Shown here piece by piece: positions 17,886-25,793 of a stretch of 64,000 nt of DNA (positions within the stretch are counted from its first letter, which is position 1; each line of letters starts with the position of its first letter). Below the pieces are notes generated by a model. The model had not been told where the DNA came from and made no database searches. It worked only from the letters and a program-made list of their open reading frames with translations. This stretch comes from Aromatoleum tolulyticum (GTDB taxonomy: Bacteria > Pseudomonadota > Gammaproteobacteria > Burkholderiales > Rhodocyclaceae): the NCBI RefSeq assembly GCF_900156155.1, contig NZ_FTMD01000010.1:62001-126000 (forward strand). Direction: 5' to 3'. The position numbers and the translations under genes were made by a program.

Positions 17886-20021
17886 TTACTGGAACTTGTA
17901 GATGTAGCGTGCGCCGATGAAATTGGCCGTCTGCTTCGGCTTGTTCGAAACGACGGTACCGTCGGTCGTCGTGCCATAGACGTAGTTCGAGCCGTTGGCA
18001 AAGCTCCACGTCCAGTCGTCGGTCTTCCAGCGCTCGTGAATCAGGTCGAGCTGGACGTCGGCATTCTTCCGGATCGCGTAGCGGGCGAACATCGACACGC
18101 GGGTGAGCGTGCTCTCGATGTCGGCAAGCGGAATCTCGGAGGCCGTGCGTGCGGCGGACGTATCCTCGTCATACGAACTTTGCGTCCGCGTCCACTGTAC
18201 GTCGGCTCCGATGCTCAACTTGCTCGTGACGGCGCCACGCAAACCCAGTCCGACCGAGTCCCCCTGGTCTTCGAGGTCCGCACGCTTCAGCATGTTAGGA
18301 ATCGAGGAACTGGTATTACGCGCCCACCGTCCAGACAATTGTTCCGCACTTGTCACATCATGCGACGCCCAACCTGTGATCTGCCACTTGTCGGAGAACG
18401 CATAGCGAGCATCGACCGAGACCAGCGTCGCCTGTCCATCCTTCAGACCAAAGGGCCGACCATCTTCACGTTGATAGTCGTCGCGCGAGTCTTCGACATT
18501 GAACTGCATGCTGAAGGCCTCGACCGGCGCCCAGTCCAGCGACATCCGCCACTTGTTGCGCGTGCGATCGGCGATGTGCAGGGGATTGATCGCATCATAG
18601 ATACTACCGCCATCCCTCAGCGTACTCGGCTCATGGGGCAACGCTCGCACCGATCCTTCGCGGACGCTGTGCAGGAAGGCGACCGAACCGTTAACCGTTT
18701 CCGACATCGAACGACGCAGTTGCAGACGATACGTCGTCTCCTCGATGCTCTCGGCGAACGGCACGTAACGTTCGTCGTGGAACTTCGGTGCAGAGCGGTC
18801 CTGATCCTTGAAGTCGACGCCGCCGATCAGCTTGAAGCGTTCCGGCAACAGGTACGACGCCTCGACCTTCCCTGACTTGGTCTCGTACGAATGCGGCGTG
18901 TTGTGCACCGTCGCTACGCGCGTCGTGTTGTTACCGACGAAACCGAACAGCGGGGTATTGTCGTCGACGTCGTGATAACGCAGGTTCGCATTCAGCGACA
19001 GCTTGCTGGTCGGCCGCGAGCTCAGCCCGAGTTCCACCAGCGAGGTCACGATCTCGCCATCCAGCTTGCGCGGCGCACCCGCAAATGGCGCATTGACACC
19101 CGTCAGCCCGATGCTCGGGATGGTTTCGTCCTGGGTCGCCACACTGCGCGAAACCTTGAGCGTCCCGCGCGTCGAGGGAGTGAAGGAATAGCCGGCATTC
19201 AGGAAGAACTGATGCGCCTCGTTGTCGAGCGGCAGTGACAACGGCGTCGTATTGGGCGCCGACGAAGTCTCTCTCGGATTCGACACGCCCCGGACAGAGG
19301 CCAACACCAAATCATTCTTGTTGTTGTACCAGCTCCCCGCATAACCTCCCGCCAGCTGGAGCTTCTCGCCGGTATATTCGAGCGTCACGTCGAGCTGTTG
19401 CGTGGTGCTGTCGATCGGTTCCGCGACGAAGAGGGCCGCACTGCCCATGCCCCAGTGCCGGCTGCCGTTCTTTTCCTCGTTCTTGAAGCTGAGCTTGAGG
19501 TCGACGTCCTTGAGCAGATTCTTGCTGAAGCCGACATGGATGAGATCGCGGTACGTTGCCAGGTCGACATCGTGGAACGGCAGCACATTGGCGCCGGAGC
19601 CGCTGACCGTGATGCGTTCGGATCCCACGCCGCGGATCCCGGAGCGGATCTCCAGCGGGCTTTCGCGGGGGATGCGCGAATAGTTCACGAAGCCGCCCAT
19701 GTTGCCCTGCTGCTGCACTTCGACCGAGATCTTGCGGCTCTCCAGTCCGAGACTGTCGCCCTTGAACTTGAACCAGGTGCCCGTGGCGTCGTCGCGCTTG
19801 ACGACGTCGGCATCGATCAGGGCATAACCGTGGTCATCCCGCATGCCGTCGAAGATGCCCTGCTGCGGACGATCATTCGACCAGTAGCCGGCACCCACCG
19901 AGATGGAGCTGTCGGGCTCCGTGAGCTGCTTGATGTCATCCTCGGCGAAAGCCGAGCCGTATGCCGCGAGCATGGCCGCAGCTACTGCGGTCAGCCTGAA
20001 TGTCGTATTGAAGTTTTTCAT
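17886..20021 (-). CDS. MtrB/PioB-family outer-membrane beta-barrel of a porin-cytochrome conduit
   Basis: The mature start is the ATG at 20021 (MKNFNTTFRLTAVAAAMLAA), giving 711 residues with a signal peptide cleaved near AFA-ED. The rest alternates polar and hydrophobic residues with many aromatic-ended strands and closes with RYIYKFQ, as expected for a large outer-membrane barrel. In the MtrB/MtoB/PioB family the barrel sheathes a decaheme cytochrome, and the gene directly upstream encodes one. No N-terminal CxxC, seen in some MtrB proteins, is present. It is the last gene of a three-gene operon, 20 bases after the decaheme gene, with a terminator behind it. Confidence 0.88.
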   Translation of the reverse strand: MKNFNTTFRLTAVAAAMLAAYGSAFAEDDIKQLTEPDSSISVGAGYWSNDRPQQGIFDGMRDDHGYALIDADVVKRDDATGTWFKFKGDSLGLESRKISVEVQQQGNMGGFVNYSRIPRESPLEIRSGIRGVGSERITVSGSGANVLPFHDVDLATYRDLIHVGFSKNLLKDVDLKLSFKNEEKNGSRHWGMGSAALFVAEPIDSTTQQLDVTLEYTGEKLQLAGGYAGSWYNNKNDLVLASVRGVSNPRETSSAPNTTPLSLPLDNEAHQFFLNAGYSFTPSTRGTLKVSRSVATQDETIPSIGLTGVNAPFAGAPRKLDGEIVTSLVELGLSSRPTSKLSLNANLRYHDVDDNTPLFGFVGNNTTRVATVHNTPHSYETKSGKVEASYLLPERFKLIGGVDFKDQDRSAPKFHDERYVPFAESIEETTYRLQLRRSMSETVNGSVAFLHSVREGSVRALPHEPSTLRDGGSIYDAINPLHIADRTRNKWRMSLDWAPVEAFSMQFNVEDSRDDYQREDGRPFGLKDGQATLVSVDARYAFSDKWQITGWASHDVTSAEQLSGRWARNTSSSIPNMLKRADLEDQGDSVGLGLRGAVTSKLSIGADVQWTRTQSSYDEDTSAARTASEIPLADIESTLTRVSMFARYAIRKNADVQLDLIHERWKTDDWTWSFANGSNYVYGTTTDGTVVSNKPKQTANFIGARYIYKFQ

Positions 20022-20041
20022 GTCAATCTCCCTTGGCCCGA

Positions 20042-20998
20042 TCAGCGACGGAAGCGCCCGGCGGTCGCATTGTTCACAGTGCTGTTGCCGCCATGGATAT
20101 TCGTATGGCAATTCAGGCAGCCACGGCCGACGGTATGCGGAAGACTATTCCCCGTGCGGTCAACCGGCAGGCCGGCGAGACTGCTCGGGTGGCTGTCATG
20201 GCTGTGACATTCCTGGCACAGGTAGGGCGCGCGTGCCTTCAGGAGGTTGGCGATGTTGGTGCCGTGCGGGTTGTGACAGATTGCGCAGTCTTCGGACACC
20301 GGCTGGTGGTTATGCACGAACGGGCCGCGCTTTTCCATGTGGCAGGAGTAGCAGGTGTCGTTCACGCTGGACTTCACCAGCTGCGAGGGGTTGTCGCCAT
20401 GCACGTTGTGGCAGGACGAGCAGCTCATCTGGCCTTCCGGCACCGGGTGGTGCGAAGGACGCGCAAATTGCGCACGCTGTTCCTTGTGGCAGTTCGAGCA
20501 CACTTCGGGCTGCGACTTGGCTTCGCGAACCTTGTCGTGGCCGTCGTGGATGGAGTGACAGGAAACACAGGTCACATCGCGACGAGCGTGGGTGCTGTTC
20601 TGCCAGAAGATGCGGGTGCTGCCCTGGTGGCAGTTCAGACAGGCGGCGTTCTGGGCCTCGGCCGAAGTCGCGGTGTTCTTCTTCGTGAAGCCGACGTCGA
20701 CGAGCGGCGTCGGGCCGCTGCCGCGACCGGCTTCCTTGACGTGCTTCTCGCTCTCGCCGTGGCAGTTCGTACAGCCCGGCGTGCGCTTGTCGGCGACGGT
20801 GCCGTGCTTCGTCTTGCCGATGCGCAGCGCATCGGGCGAGTCGTTCTCGTCGTGACAGGTCGTACATTTTGCATCGCCCGTGAGGACGATGTCCTTGGGC
20901 GCTTCCTTCTCGGCAGCGGTCGCAGTCAGCGCCGGGAACAGGCTCCCGGCGAGGACCGCGAACGCGCACACGCGCAACGCTTTTCCTAGCGATTTCAT
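20042..20998 (-). CDS. Decaheme c-type cytochrome, MtrA/MtoA/DmsE/PioA family
   Basis: The 318-residue protein has a signal peptide and exactly ten CxxCH motifs (CTTCH, CTNCH, CLNCH, CVSCH, CSNCH, CSSCH, CYSCH, CAICH, CQECH, CLNCH), the heme number and length of MtrA/DmsE cytochromes. It would thread through the adjacent MtrB/PioB-type barrel and carry electrons between periplasm and cell exterior. No extracellular MtrC/OmcA-type cytochrome follows, so the pair resembles the two-part MtoAB/PioAB arrangement of Fe(II) oxidisers rather than the three-part Shewanella Mtr complex. Direction of electron flow cannot be read from sequence. Confidence 0.93.
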   Translation of the reverse strand: MKSLGKALRVCAFAVLAGSLFPALTATAAEKEAPKDIVLTGDAKCTTCHDENDSPDALRIGKTKHGTVADKRTPGCTNCHGESEKHVKEAGRGSGPTPLVDVGFTKKNTATSAEAQNAACLNCHQGSTRIFWQNSTHARRDVTCVSCHSIHDGHDKVREAKSQPEVCSNCHKEQRAQFARPSHHPVPEGQMSCSSCHNVHGDNPSQLVKSSVNDTCYSCHMEKRGPFVHNHQPVSEDCAICHNPHGTNIANLLKARAPYLCQECHSHDSHPSSLAGLPVDRTGNSLPHTVGRGCLNCHTNIHGGNSTVNNATAGRFRR

Positions 20999-21066
20999 AT
21001 AAACCCCCTGATTTGCTGATGAGTGGCGCGCACCACGGCGATGCGTGCCGGATCGTTTGCCGCGAG

Positions 21067-21408
21067 TTACTGGGCGCGGATCCAGTCGACGAGATTCTTG
21101 ATCTCGGCCTTGTCGGTGGTGTCGATCACCTTGTGCGTTTCCTCGGTGCCGTCCTCGAGCTTCACCTTATGTTCCTTGGTGATCTGCTCGACCATCTTCT
21201 GCTCGGCGTCCGCCTTGTCCTTGAACTTGGCGGCGATCTTCTTGTAGGACGGGCCTTTCTTGGTCTTGTCGACCGCATGGCACTTGAAACAGTCATTGCG
21301 CTTGGCTGTGGCCTTGGCAGCGTCGGCGTCCACAGCCATTGCAGCCGGGGTCGCGAGGGTTGCCGTCAGTCCGACAAGGATCATGCTCGCAAGAATTCGT
21401 GCCTTCAC
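21067..21408 (-). CDS. Small monoheme c-type cytochrome, probable periplasmic partner of the conduit
   Basis: A 113-residue protein with a signal peptide (cut near AMA-VD) and one heme site, C40-FKC-H44. The C-terminal helix DKAEIKNLVDWI matches class I cytochrome c folds. In such proteins a Met precedes this helix as sixth heme ligand; here that position reads EETHKVIDTTD, with H92 and no Met, and the only mature-region Met is M72. It is the first gene of the operon with the decaheme cytochrome (68 bases downstream) and barrel, the position held by the small cytochrome MtoD in Sideroxydans-type mto clusters. Assignment as MtoD-like is inferred from this arrangement. Confidence 0.85.
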   Translation of the reverse strand: MKARILASMILVGLTATLATPAAMAVDADAAKATAKRNDCFKCHAVDKTKKGPSYKKIAAKFKDKADAEQKMVEQITKEHKVKLEDGTEETHKVIDTTDKAEIKNLVDWIRAQ

Positions 21409-21835
21409 GCTGATTCTCCTTTCGATATATACGCATCCAAATGCCCGCGGGAGCTGAACGGACTCCCCGTAGACATTTTGCTAGTGGAATATACCCCCAA
21501 ATTTTCCAAGGATGTTCGACACAAACGTACAAAAGGACACAATTGCCTCGTTACAACACAAGGCCTTGACACGCTGACGATTTTTTATACAGGATCCGTA
21601 TTTCCGCATGTACCGGCACATCACCGGCGACTAATTAAATGTATATGCAGGACATCTTAATTAGCACATTGCGATACTTCGGAAAGGCAGGCGTGTCGCC
21701 TGCGGCCAGCCGGTCAACCGGGGCCGTGGTCAATGCTGGAAGCGATAGCAACCGGCGGACGACACATCGTCGTCCGGCGACACCCATGTGCGACGGTCTT
21801 GGCGCCCGGGGAGCGCAACGGCAACGCCGCCCCGA
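21409..21835. other. Intergenic region upstream of the conduit operon; AT-rich inverted repeat and hairpin
   Basis: No gene is supported in these 427 bases. The part nearest the conduit operon is unusually AT-rich for the window. It holds a perfect inverted repeat CTAATTAA (21631-21638) / TTAATTAG (21657-21664) with an 18-base spacer. A hairpin GCAGGCG (21687-21693) / CGCCTGC (21697-21703) follows and may end transcripts of the minus-strand gene finishing at 21836. The promoter of the operon should lie between the inverted repeat and 21408, but I cannot identify convincing hexamers. Confidence 0.5.
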
Positions 21836-22357
21836 CTATTCGAGGACTTGCAGGCCCGAACTCAGGACGAGGGATTGCCCGGAAACGCGGTCGCGGACGG
21901 TTGCGATCACCTTGTAGCGTCCGATGCGGTCGTGCGGGTCGAAGCTGACCTGCATGCTGCCGTTGCCGAGATGGAGATGCCCGGGCACCGACTCGGCGGA
22001 CCACAGGGACGTCGAGCCCCCCCGGATGCGCCCTCCGTCCGGCGCCTGGAGCACGAGATCGGCGACGACATCGCATCGTCCGGTAGCATCCCTTGCACAT
22101 CCCTGGAAGACGAGCATGGCGATGACGGACGCCCCGCGCCGCACGGTCGCCGTGGCGGGCAGCTGCTGGGGAGTGTTCGACACGCGCCACGCCTTCAGGA
22201 AGTGCGACTCGTCGGGGGTGAGTACGAGCTGGGCGCCGAAGTGCTCGGCTCCATGTGCGTCGCTGCGGGCTGCGTGCACGAGATGCTCGCTGGAGATCCA
22301 GGCGCCGTGCGCGAGGAGCGGAAGACTTGCGGCCAAGGCCGCGGCGCAACGTCTCAT
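21836..22357 (-). CDS. Secreted protein of unknown function upstream of the conduit operon
   Basis: A 173-residue protein with a signal peptide (MRRCAAALAASLPLLAHGAW). The mature part looks all-beta: alternating strands around VRRGASVIAMLVFQGC and a C-terminal RIGRYKVIATVRDRVSGQSL block, as in immunoglobulin-like periplasmic domains. Two cysteines about seven residues apart (FQGCARDATGRCD) could form a disulfide. I do not recognise the family. It faces the same way as the conduit operon but is separated from it by 427 bases containing a hairpin, so it is likely a separate unit. The frame open upstream to 22651 has no supporting features. Confidence 0.65.
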   Translation of the reverse strand: MRRCAAALAASLPLLAHGAWISSEHLVHAARSDAHGAEHFGAQLVLTPDESHFLKAWRVSNTPQQLPATATVRRGASVIAMLVFQGCARDATGRCDVVADLVLQAPDGGRIRGGSTSLWSAESVPGHLHLGNGSMQVSFDPHDRIGRYKVIATVRDRVSGQSLVLSSGLQVLE

Positions 22358-22519
22358 GTTTGCAGCCCGGAATGATGGAGACGGAGCGCGCAAACTGCGC
22401 GGGCTGCGGATGCTACGGGTTGGCGATTCCGCAGTGGAGCCGAGCCGGAGCGCGCTCTTGGCGCAATTATCACTCTCCCGTCGAGCGGATCGGGCTGCTT
22501 TTACAACTGCACACAAGAA

Positions 22520-22545
22520 GGGGAATGTTGCGGGTGAGATTCCCC
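22520..22545 (-). terminator. Possible terminator behind the CDGSH gene
   Basis: GGGGAAT (22520-22526) pairs with ATTCCCC (22539-22545), 79 bases downstream of the minus-strand CDGSH gene. The following minus-strand bases CTTCTTG are only weakly T-rich, so the call is tentative. Confidence 0.35.
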
Positions 22546-22623
22546 AAAAGCGGACCAATAAGCGGGAATTTGCCCCGGCACGAGACGCGAGGATGAGCGG
22601 TCTCGCGCCGGAGCAGGTGTGAT

Positions 22624-22869
22624 TTACAGCTTCTGGTGGGCGCCGTCGCACATCACGCCGTTGCCCGACTGCTTACAGCCACAGAAGTAGGCGGTCTTGT
22701 TTTCCTCGGCCTTGTACTCGACCGGGGCGAAGCTGCTTCCCTGGTGGGAACCGTCGCAGAACGGCTGCTTGGTGCTCTTGCCACAGGAACACCACCAGTA
22801 GCTCTTGCCGGCCTCGATGTCGACTGCGTAGGGGGAATTCTGGGCGATCTTTGCGGATTCGTTAGACAT
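22624..22869 (-). CDS. Dual CDGSH iron-sulfur domain protein
   Basis: An 81-residue protein with two CDGSH-type [2Fe-2S] motifs: CSCGKSTKQPFCDGSH (residues 27-42) and CGCKQSGNGVMCDGAH (residues 63-78). Each supplies the three cysteines and one histidine of mitoNEET-type clusters. No membrane anchor is present, so it should be cytoplasmic. Short bacterial proteins of this type are often linked to redox or iron-sulfur stress, but their partner is not established. It is a single gene downstream of the YceI operon, separated from it by a terminator. Confidence 0.92.
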   Translation of the reverse strand: MSNESAKIAQNSPYAVDIEAGKSYWWCSCGKSTKQPFCDGSHQGSSFAPVEYKAEENKTAYFCGCKQSGNGVMCDGAHQKL

Positions 22870-22893
22870 GAATCAACTCCTCATGCGGTGGAT

Positions 22894-22922
22894 AAAAAAC
22901 CACCCCGGGAGTTCCGGGGTGG
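22894..22922 (-). terminator. Rho-independent terminator of the yceI unit
   Basis: CCACCCCGG (22900-22908) pairs with CCGGGGTGG (22914-22922). Read on the minus strand the stem is followed by TTTTTT (22899-22894), between the first YceI gene and the CDGSH gene. Confidence 0.85.
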
Positions 22923-22974
22923 CAAAAGTGATCCCCAGGGGGAGGGATCAATGGAGACGGAATTTCGGACCGAC

Positions 22975-23553
22975 TTACTGTTTGACCGCTTCGACCGCGA
23001 TCTCGAGCGTGACGTCGTCGCCGACGTAGGGAGCGAACTTGCCGGCACCGAAGTCGGAACGCTTGACCACGGCGGAGGCGTTCGCGCCGCAGGCTTCCTT
23101 CTTGAGCATCGGGTGCTCCATGCAGTGGAAGGAGGTGACTTCAAGCTTCACCGGCTTGGTAACGCCCTTGATGGTCAGGTTGCCGTCGACCGAGGCGAGC
23201 TTGTCGCCGCTGAAGTTCAGCTTCGTCGACTTGAAGGTGATCGCCGGATACTTCTCGGTATGGAAGAAGTCCTCGCCCTGGATGTGACCGTTGAACTGGT
23301 CGAAGCCGGTATCCACCGACTTGGCATCGATCGAGACGTCCACCGAGCCGGACTTCGCGGCGCGGTCGAGCTTGATCGTGCCGGTGGTCTTGTTGAAGCG
23401 GCTCTCCTGCTTTGAATAGCCGAAGTGGCTGTAGGCGAAGCGCGCGAAAGTGTGCGAGCCGTCGATATCGAAGGTTTCGGGGGCGGCCATGGCGGGGGCG
23501 GCGACGGTGGCGGCGAGGATGGATGCGAGGGCGAGGCGCTTGAGTTGCTTCAT
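22975..23553 (-). CDS. YceI-family periplasmic lipocalin-like protein
   Basis: A 192-residue protein with a clear signal peptide (ALASILAATVAAPAMA-AP). It has YceI hallmarks: DGSHTFARFAYSHFGYSK near the mature N-terminus, a GHIQGEDFFHTEKYPAITF block and a GNLTIKGVTKPVKLEV strand. YceI proteins form a barrel that binds polyisoprenoid lipids such as ubiquinone-like chains. This copy has an HCMEHPMLKKEACG insertion with two cysteines. It is the third gene of a cytochrome b561 - YceI - YceI unit that ends at a strong terminator. Confidence 0.92.
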   Translation of the reverse strand: MKQLKRLALASILAATVAAPAMAAPETFDIDGSHTFARFAYSHFGYSKQESRFNKTTGTIKLDRAAKSGSVDVSIDAKSVDTGFDQFNGHIQGEDFFHTEKYPAITFKSTKLNFSGDKLASVDGNLTIKGVTKPVKLEVTSFHCMEHPMLKKEACGANASAVVKRSDFGAGKFAPYVGDDVTLEIAVEAVKQ

Positions 23554-23613
23554 CGTGAATCTCCTTAGTGCAGGAAGGGTTCGGAAAATGGATGGTTCTG
23601 GTGACAGGAAGGC

Positions 23614-24207
23614 TTATTTCGCAGCGCGGCGTTCGGCTTCGACGTGGAAGCTGACCTTGACCTCGTCCGCGACGATCGAGGTGTCCGACCAGGTGCCGTC
23701 GCCGATGGCGAACTCCAGGCGCTTGAGGGTGAAACCACCGTCGAACGCAGCGGTGTTGCCGTTCTGCGTGACGGTTACCGGAGTCGTCACGTCGCGGGTT
23801 TTGCCCTTGATCGTGAGCTTGCCGGTCATTTCGTAGCGGTCGCCGCCGAGAGGCTTCACGGACGACGACACGAAGGTCGCGGTGGGGAAGGCCTTGAGAT
23901 CGAACCAGGGCTTGCCGACCACTTCGCTGTTCGCGTCGGCGGAGCCGGCATCGATGCTGCCAAGGTCGAGGTCGAGGCGAACGGTCGTCTTCGCGGGGGC
24001 GGCCGGATCGAAGACGAGATCGACATTGGCCTTCTTGAAGTAGCCCTTGACCGGCACGTTCATCTGTTTGAAGACGAAGTCGATACGGTTTTTCGCGGCC
24101 AGCACCTGATCGAACGTACCAGCCGGCTGCGCCGCGTATGCGCCGGTGCCGGCCAGCGGCAGAACGAGGGACACGAGGGCTGCGGCAAGAAGTCGTTTGC
24201 TGTTCAT
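23614..24207 (-). CDS. YceI-family protein, second copy
   Basis: A 197-residue secreted protein (signal peptide ending near AYA-AQ) with the YceI domain: KNRIDFVFKQMNVPVKGYF, then DPAAPAKTTVRLDLDLGSID and GKLTIKGKTRDVTTPV. It is clearly divergent from the neighbouring copy, so the two are not a recent duplication. It lies 25 bases downstream of the cytochrome b561 gene. YceI-b561 pairs are widespread and suggest a shared role with membrane quinone, but the reaction is unknown. Confidence 0.92.
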   Translation of the reverse strand: MNSKRLLAAALVSLVLPLAGTGAYAAQPAGTFDQVLAAKNRIDFVFKQMNVPVKGYFKKANVDLVFDPAAPAKTTVRLDLDLGSIDAGSADANSEVVGKPWFDLKAFPTATFVSSSVKPLGGDRYEMTGKLTIKGKTRDVTTPVTVTQNGNTAAFDGGFTLKRLEFAIGDGTWSDTSIVADEVKVSFHVEAERRAAK

Positions 24208-24232
24208 ATGTGTATTCCTTTGACTGTCCGGT

Positions 24233-24775
24233 TCAGCGTTTGAGCAGGGGCACCATCCGCACCAGCGTTTCGTCGCGGTCGATGATGTGGTGTTTGAGTG
24301 CGGCGGCGATGTGCAGCCCCACGAGGACCAGGAGTCCGGAGGTAAGGACTTCGTGGGCAGACTTGAGCAGGTTGCCGAGCGCTTCGTCCTTGCCGACCAG
24401 ATCGGGCAGCGGGACGAGGCCCAGATAGACCACCGGGAAGCCCTTCGCCGAGCTCATCAGCCAGCCGCTAAGCGGCACGGCGATGAGCAGCACGTAGAGC
24501 ACGACGTGGGTGACCGACGCGATTGCACGCTGCCAGCCGGGCATGGTGTCGACCGGCGCGGGGACCGGTTTCGTGACGCGCAGGATCAGCCGGGGGATGA
24601 ACAGCAGTAGCACCGTGAAACCGATCCACTTGTGCCACGAGATGAGCTGCAGCTTGCGCGGCGACAGGGACAGATCGGTCATGTAGTAGCCGAGCGGCAA
24701 GGCGACGAGCACGAGGATCGCAATCATCCAGTGCACGATTACCGCCGGTTTCGAATATTGGTCCGGAGCACTCAT
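24233..24775 (-). CDS. Cytochrome b561 family membrane protein
   Basis: A 180-residue protein with four transmembrane helices. Conserved histidines in the helices (VIVHWMIAIL near residue 15, WHKWIGFTVL near residue 48, THVVLYVLL near residue 89 and VGLHIAAALKHH near residue 153) fit coordination of two b hemes. The family exchanges electrons between quinol and periplasmic acceptors. It is the first gene of the b561-YceI-YceI unit. Confidence 0.92.
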   Translation of the reverse strand: MSAPDQYSKPAVIVHWMIAILVLVALPLGYYMTDLSLSPRKLQLISWHKWIGFTVLLLFIPRLILRVTKPVPAPVDTMPGWQRAIASVTHVVLYVLLIAVPLSGWLMSSAKGFPVVYLGLVPLPDLVGKDEALGNLLKSAHEVLTSGLLVLVGLHIAAALKHHIIDRDETLVRMVPLLKR

Positions 24776-24813
24776 CGCTTTTCCCCTTGGTCCTGTTGTT
24801 TTCGTTGATGCAC

Positions 24814-25686
24814 TCAGACTGCGCGGAAGAATTCCGCAATCAGGCAGTCGATCGACTTGGGCGGGTGGCCGACCAGCGCGGCGAAATCGTTGGTGGTGCG
24901 CGCCAGACGGCCCGCGGCGGCGGCCGTAAACATGTTCGCCATCGCGCGGGCGAGCCAGGCGGGCATGCCGACGCCCTCGAGCACGCCGGCGTAGACGTCC
25001 TCGCCAACCGGTTCATAGCGCAGCGTCTTGCCGGTCGCGGCGCCGACGCGAGCGGCGAGGTCGTGATAGTCGTGGGCGGTCTGGCCCGTGAGCTCGTAGA
25101 TGCGCTTTTCGAGCCGCGGCGCGACGGCTGCGGCGGCGATCGCCCCGGCAAGCTCGTTGCGCGACAGGTAGCTGACCCTGCCCTCCCCCGCCGGCAGCTG
25201 CAGCAGGCCGCTCTGCAGCGCACCCGCGAAAGTCATCGGCAGGAAGTCGGCGTACATGCCGTTGCGCAGGATGGTGTGACCGACGCCCGATGCGGCGAGC
25301 GCTGCCTCGCTGTCGGCGTGCACCTGCGCAAACTCGGACGGTGACGCGGAGTCGGCGTCGAGGAAGCTGGTGTAGAGGATGTGTTCGACCCCGGCGCCAC
25401 GCGCAGCTTCAATTGCATTGCGGTGCTGGGCGATGCGTTGCGCCTTCGGGCCGTCGGTCGACACGATCACCAGGCGCGAGGCGCCGGCAAAGGTCGCACG
25501 CAGGGCTTCGGGTTGATCGAAATCGCCACGACGCACTTCGATGCCGCGCGCAGCAAGCGCGCCGGCCCGCTCGGGGTCGCGCACGCTGACGGCAAGCCGA
25601 CCGACACCCGCGCCCGGCAGTCGCACGGCAAGCTGCTGCACGATCTGCAGGCCCAACTGCCCTGTTGCTCCGGTTACGAGAATCAT
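24814..25686 (-). CDS. NAD(P)H-binding reductase, QorB/NmrA-like
   Basis: A 290-residue atypical short-chain dehydrogenase. The N-terminal Rossmann motif VTGATGQLG is followed by SVRDPERAG, which favours NADPH, and by YTSFLDADSASPSEFAQVH, typical of the E. coli QorB (quinone oxidoreductase 2) and NmrA groups. There is no YxxxK catalytic pair. It likely reduces a quinone or senses the nucleotide. It is divergent from a LysR gene with a palindromic operator between them, a standard inducible arrangement. Confidence 0.85.
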   Translation of the reverse strand: MILVTGATGQLGLQIVQQLAVRLPGAGVGRLAVSVRDPERAGALAARGIEVRRGDFDQPEALRATFAGASRLVIVSTDGPKAQRIAQHRNAIEAARGAGVEHILYTSFLDADSASPSEFAQVHADSEAALAASGVGHTILRNGMYADFLPMTFAGALQSGLLQLPAGEGRVSYLSRNELAGAIAAAAVAPRLEKRIYELTGQTAHDYHDLAARVGAATGKTLRYEPVGEDVYAGVLEGVGMPAWLARAMANMFTAAAAGRLARTTNDFAALVGHPPKSIDCLIAEFFRAV

Positions 25687-25740
25687 GTGGTGGTCCTTGG
25701 CGTTGCGTCATTAGCGTATGGGCGCACTTTATGGGATTGA

Positions 25741-25764
25741 TTGGTTCTAAAATAGCGGAACCAA
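25741..25764. promoter_or_regulatory. LysR-type operator between qorB-like gene and its regulator
   Basis: A perfect inverted repeat TTGGTTC (25741-25747) / GAACCAA (25758-25764) with a 10-base spacer lies in the 107-base divergent gap, 30 bases before the LysR start. Confidence 0.65.
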
Positions 25765-25793
25765 GCAAACTCTTTGTTGCACCGAGGACAACA

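Noticed and set aside
21566-21591. TTGACA...TATACA as a plus-strand promoter
   Set aside because: The spacing is only 14 bases and no plus-strand gene follows.
22358-22651. N-terminal extension of the secreted protein to 22651
   Set aside because: A signal peptide begins at 22357, so translation should start there; the extension would bury it and overlaps the end of the CDGSH gene.
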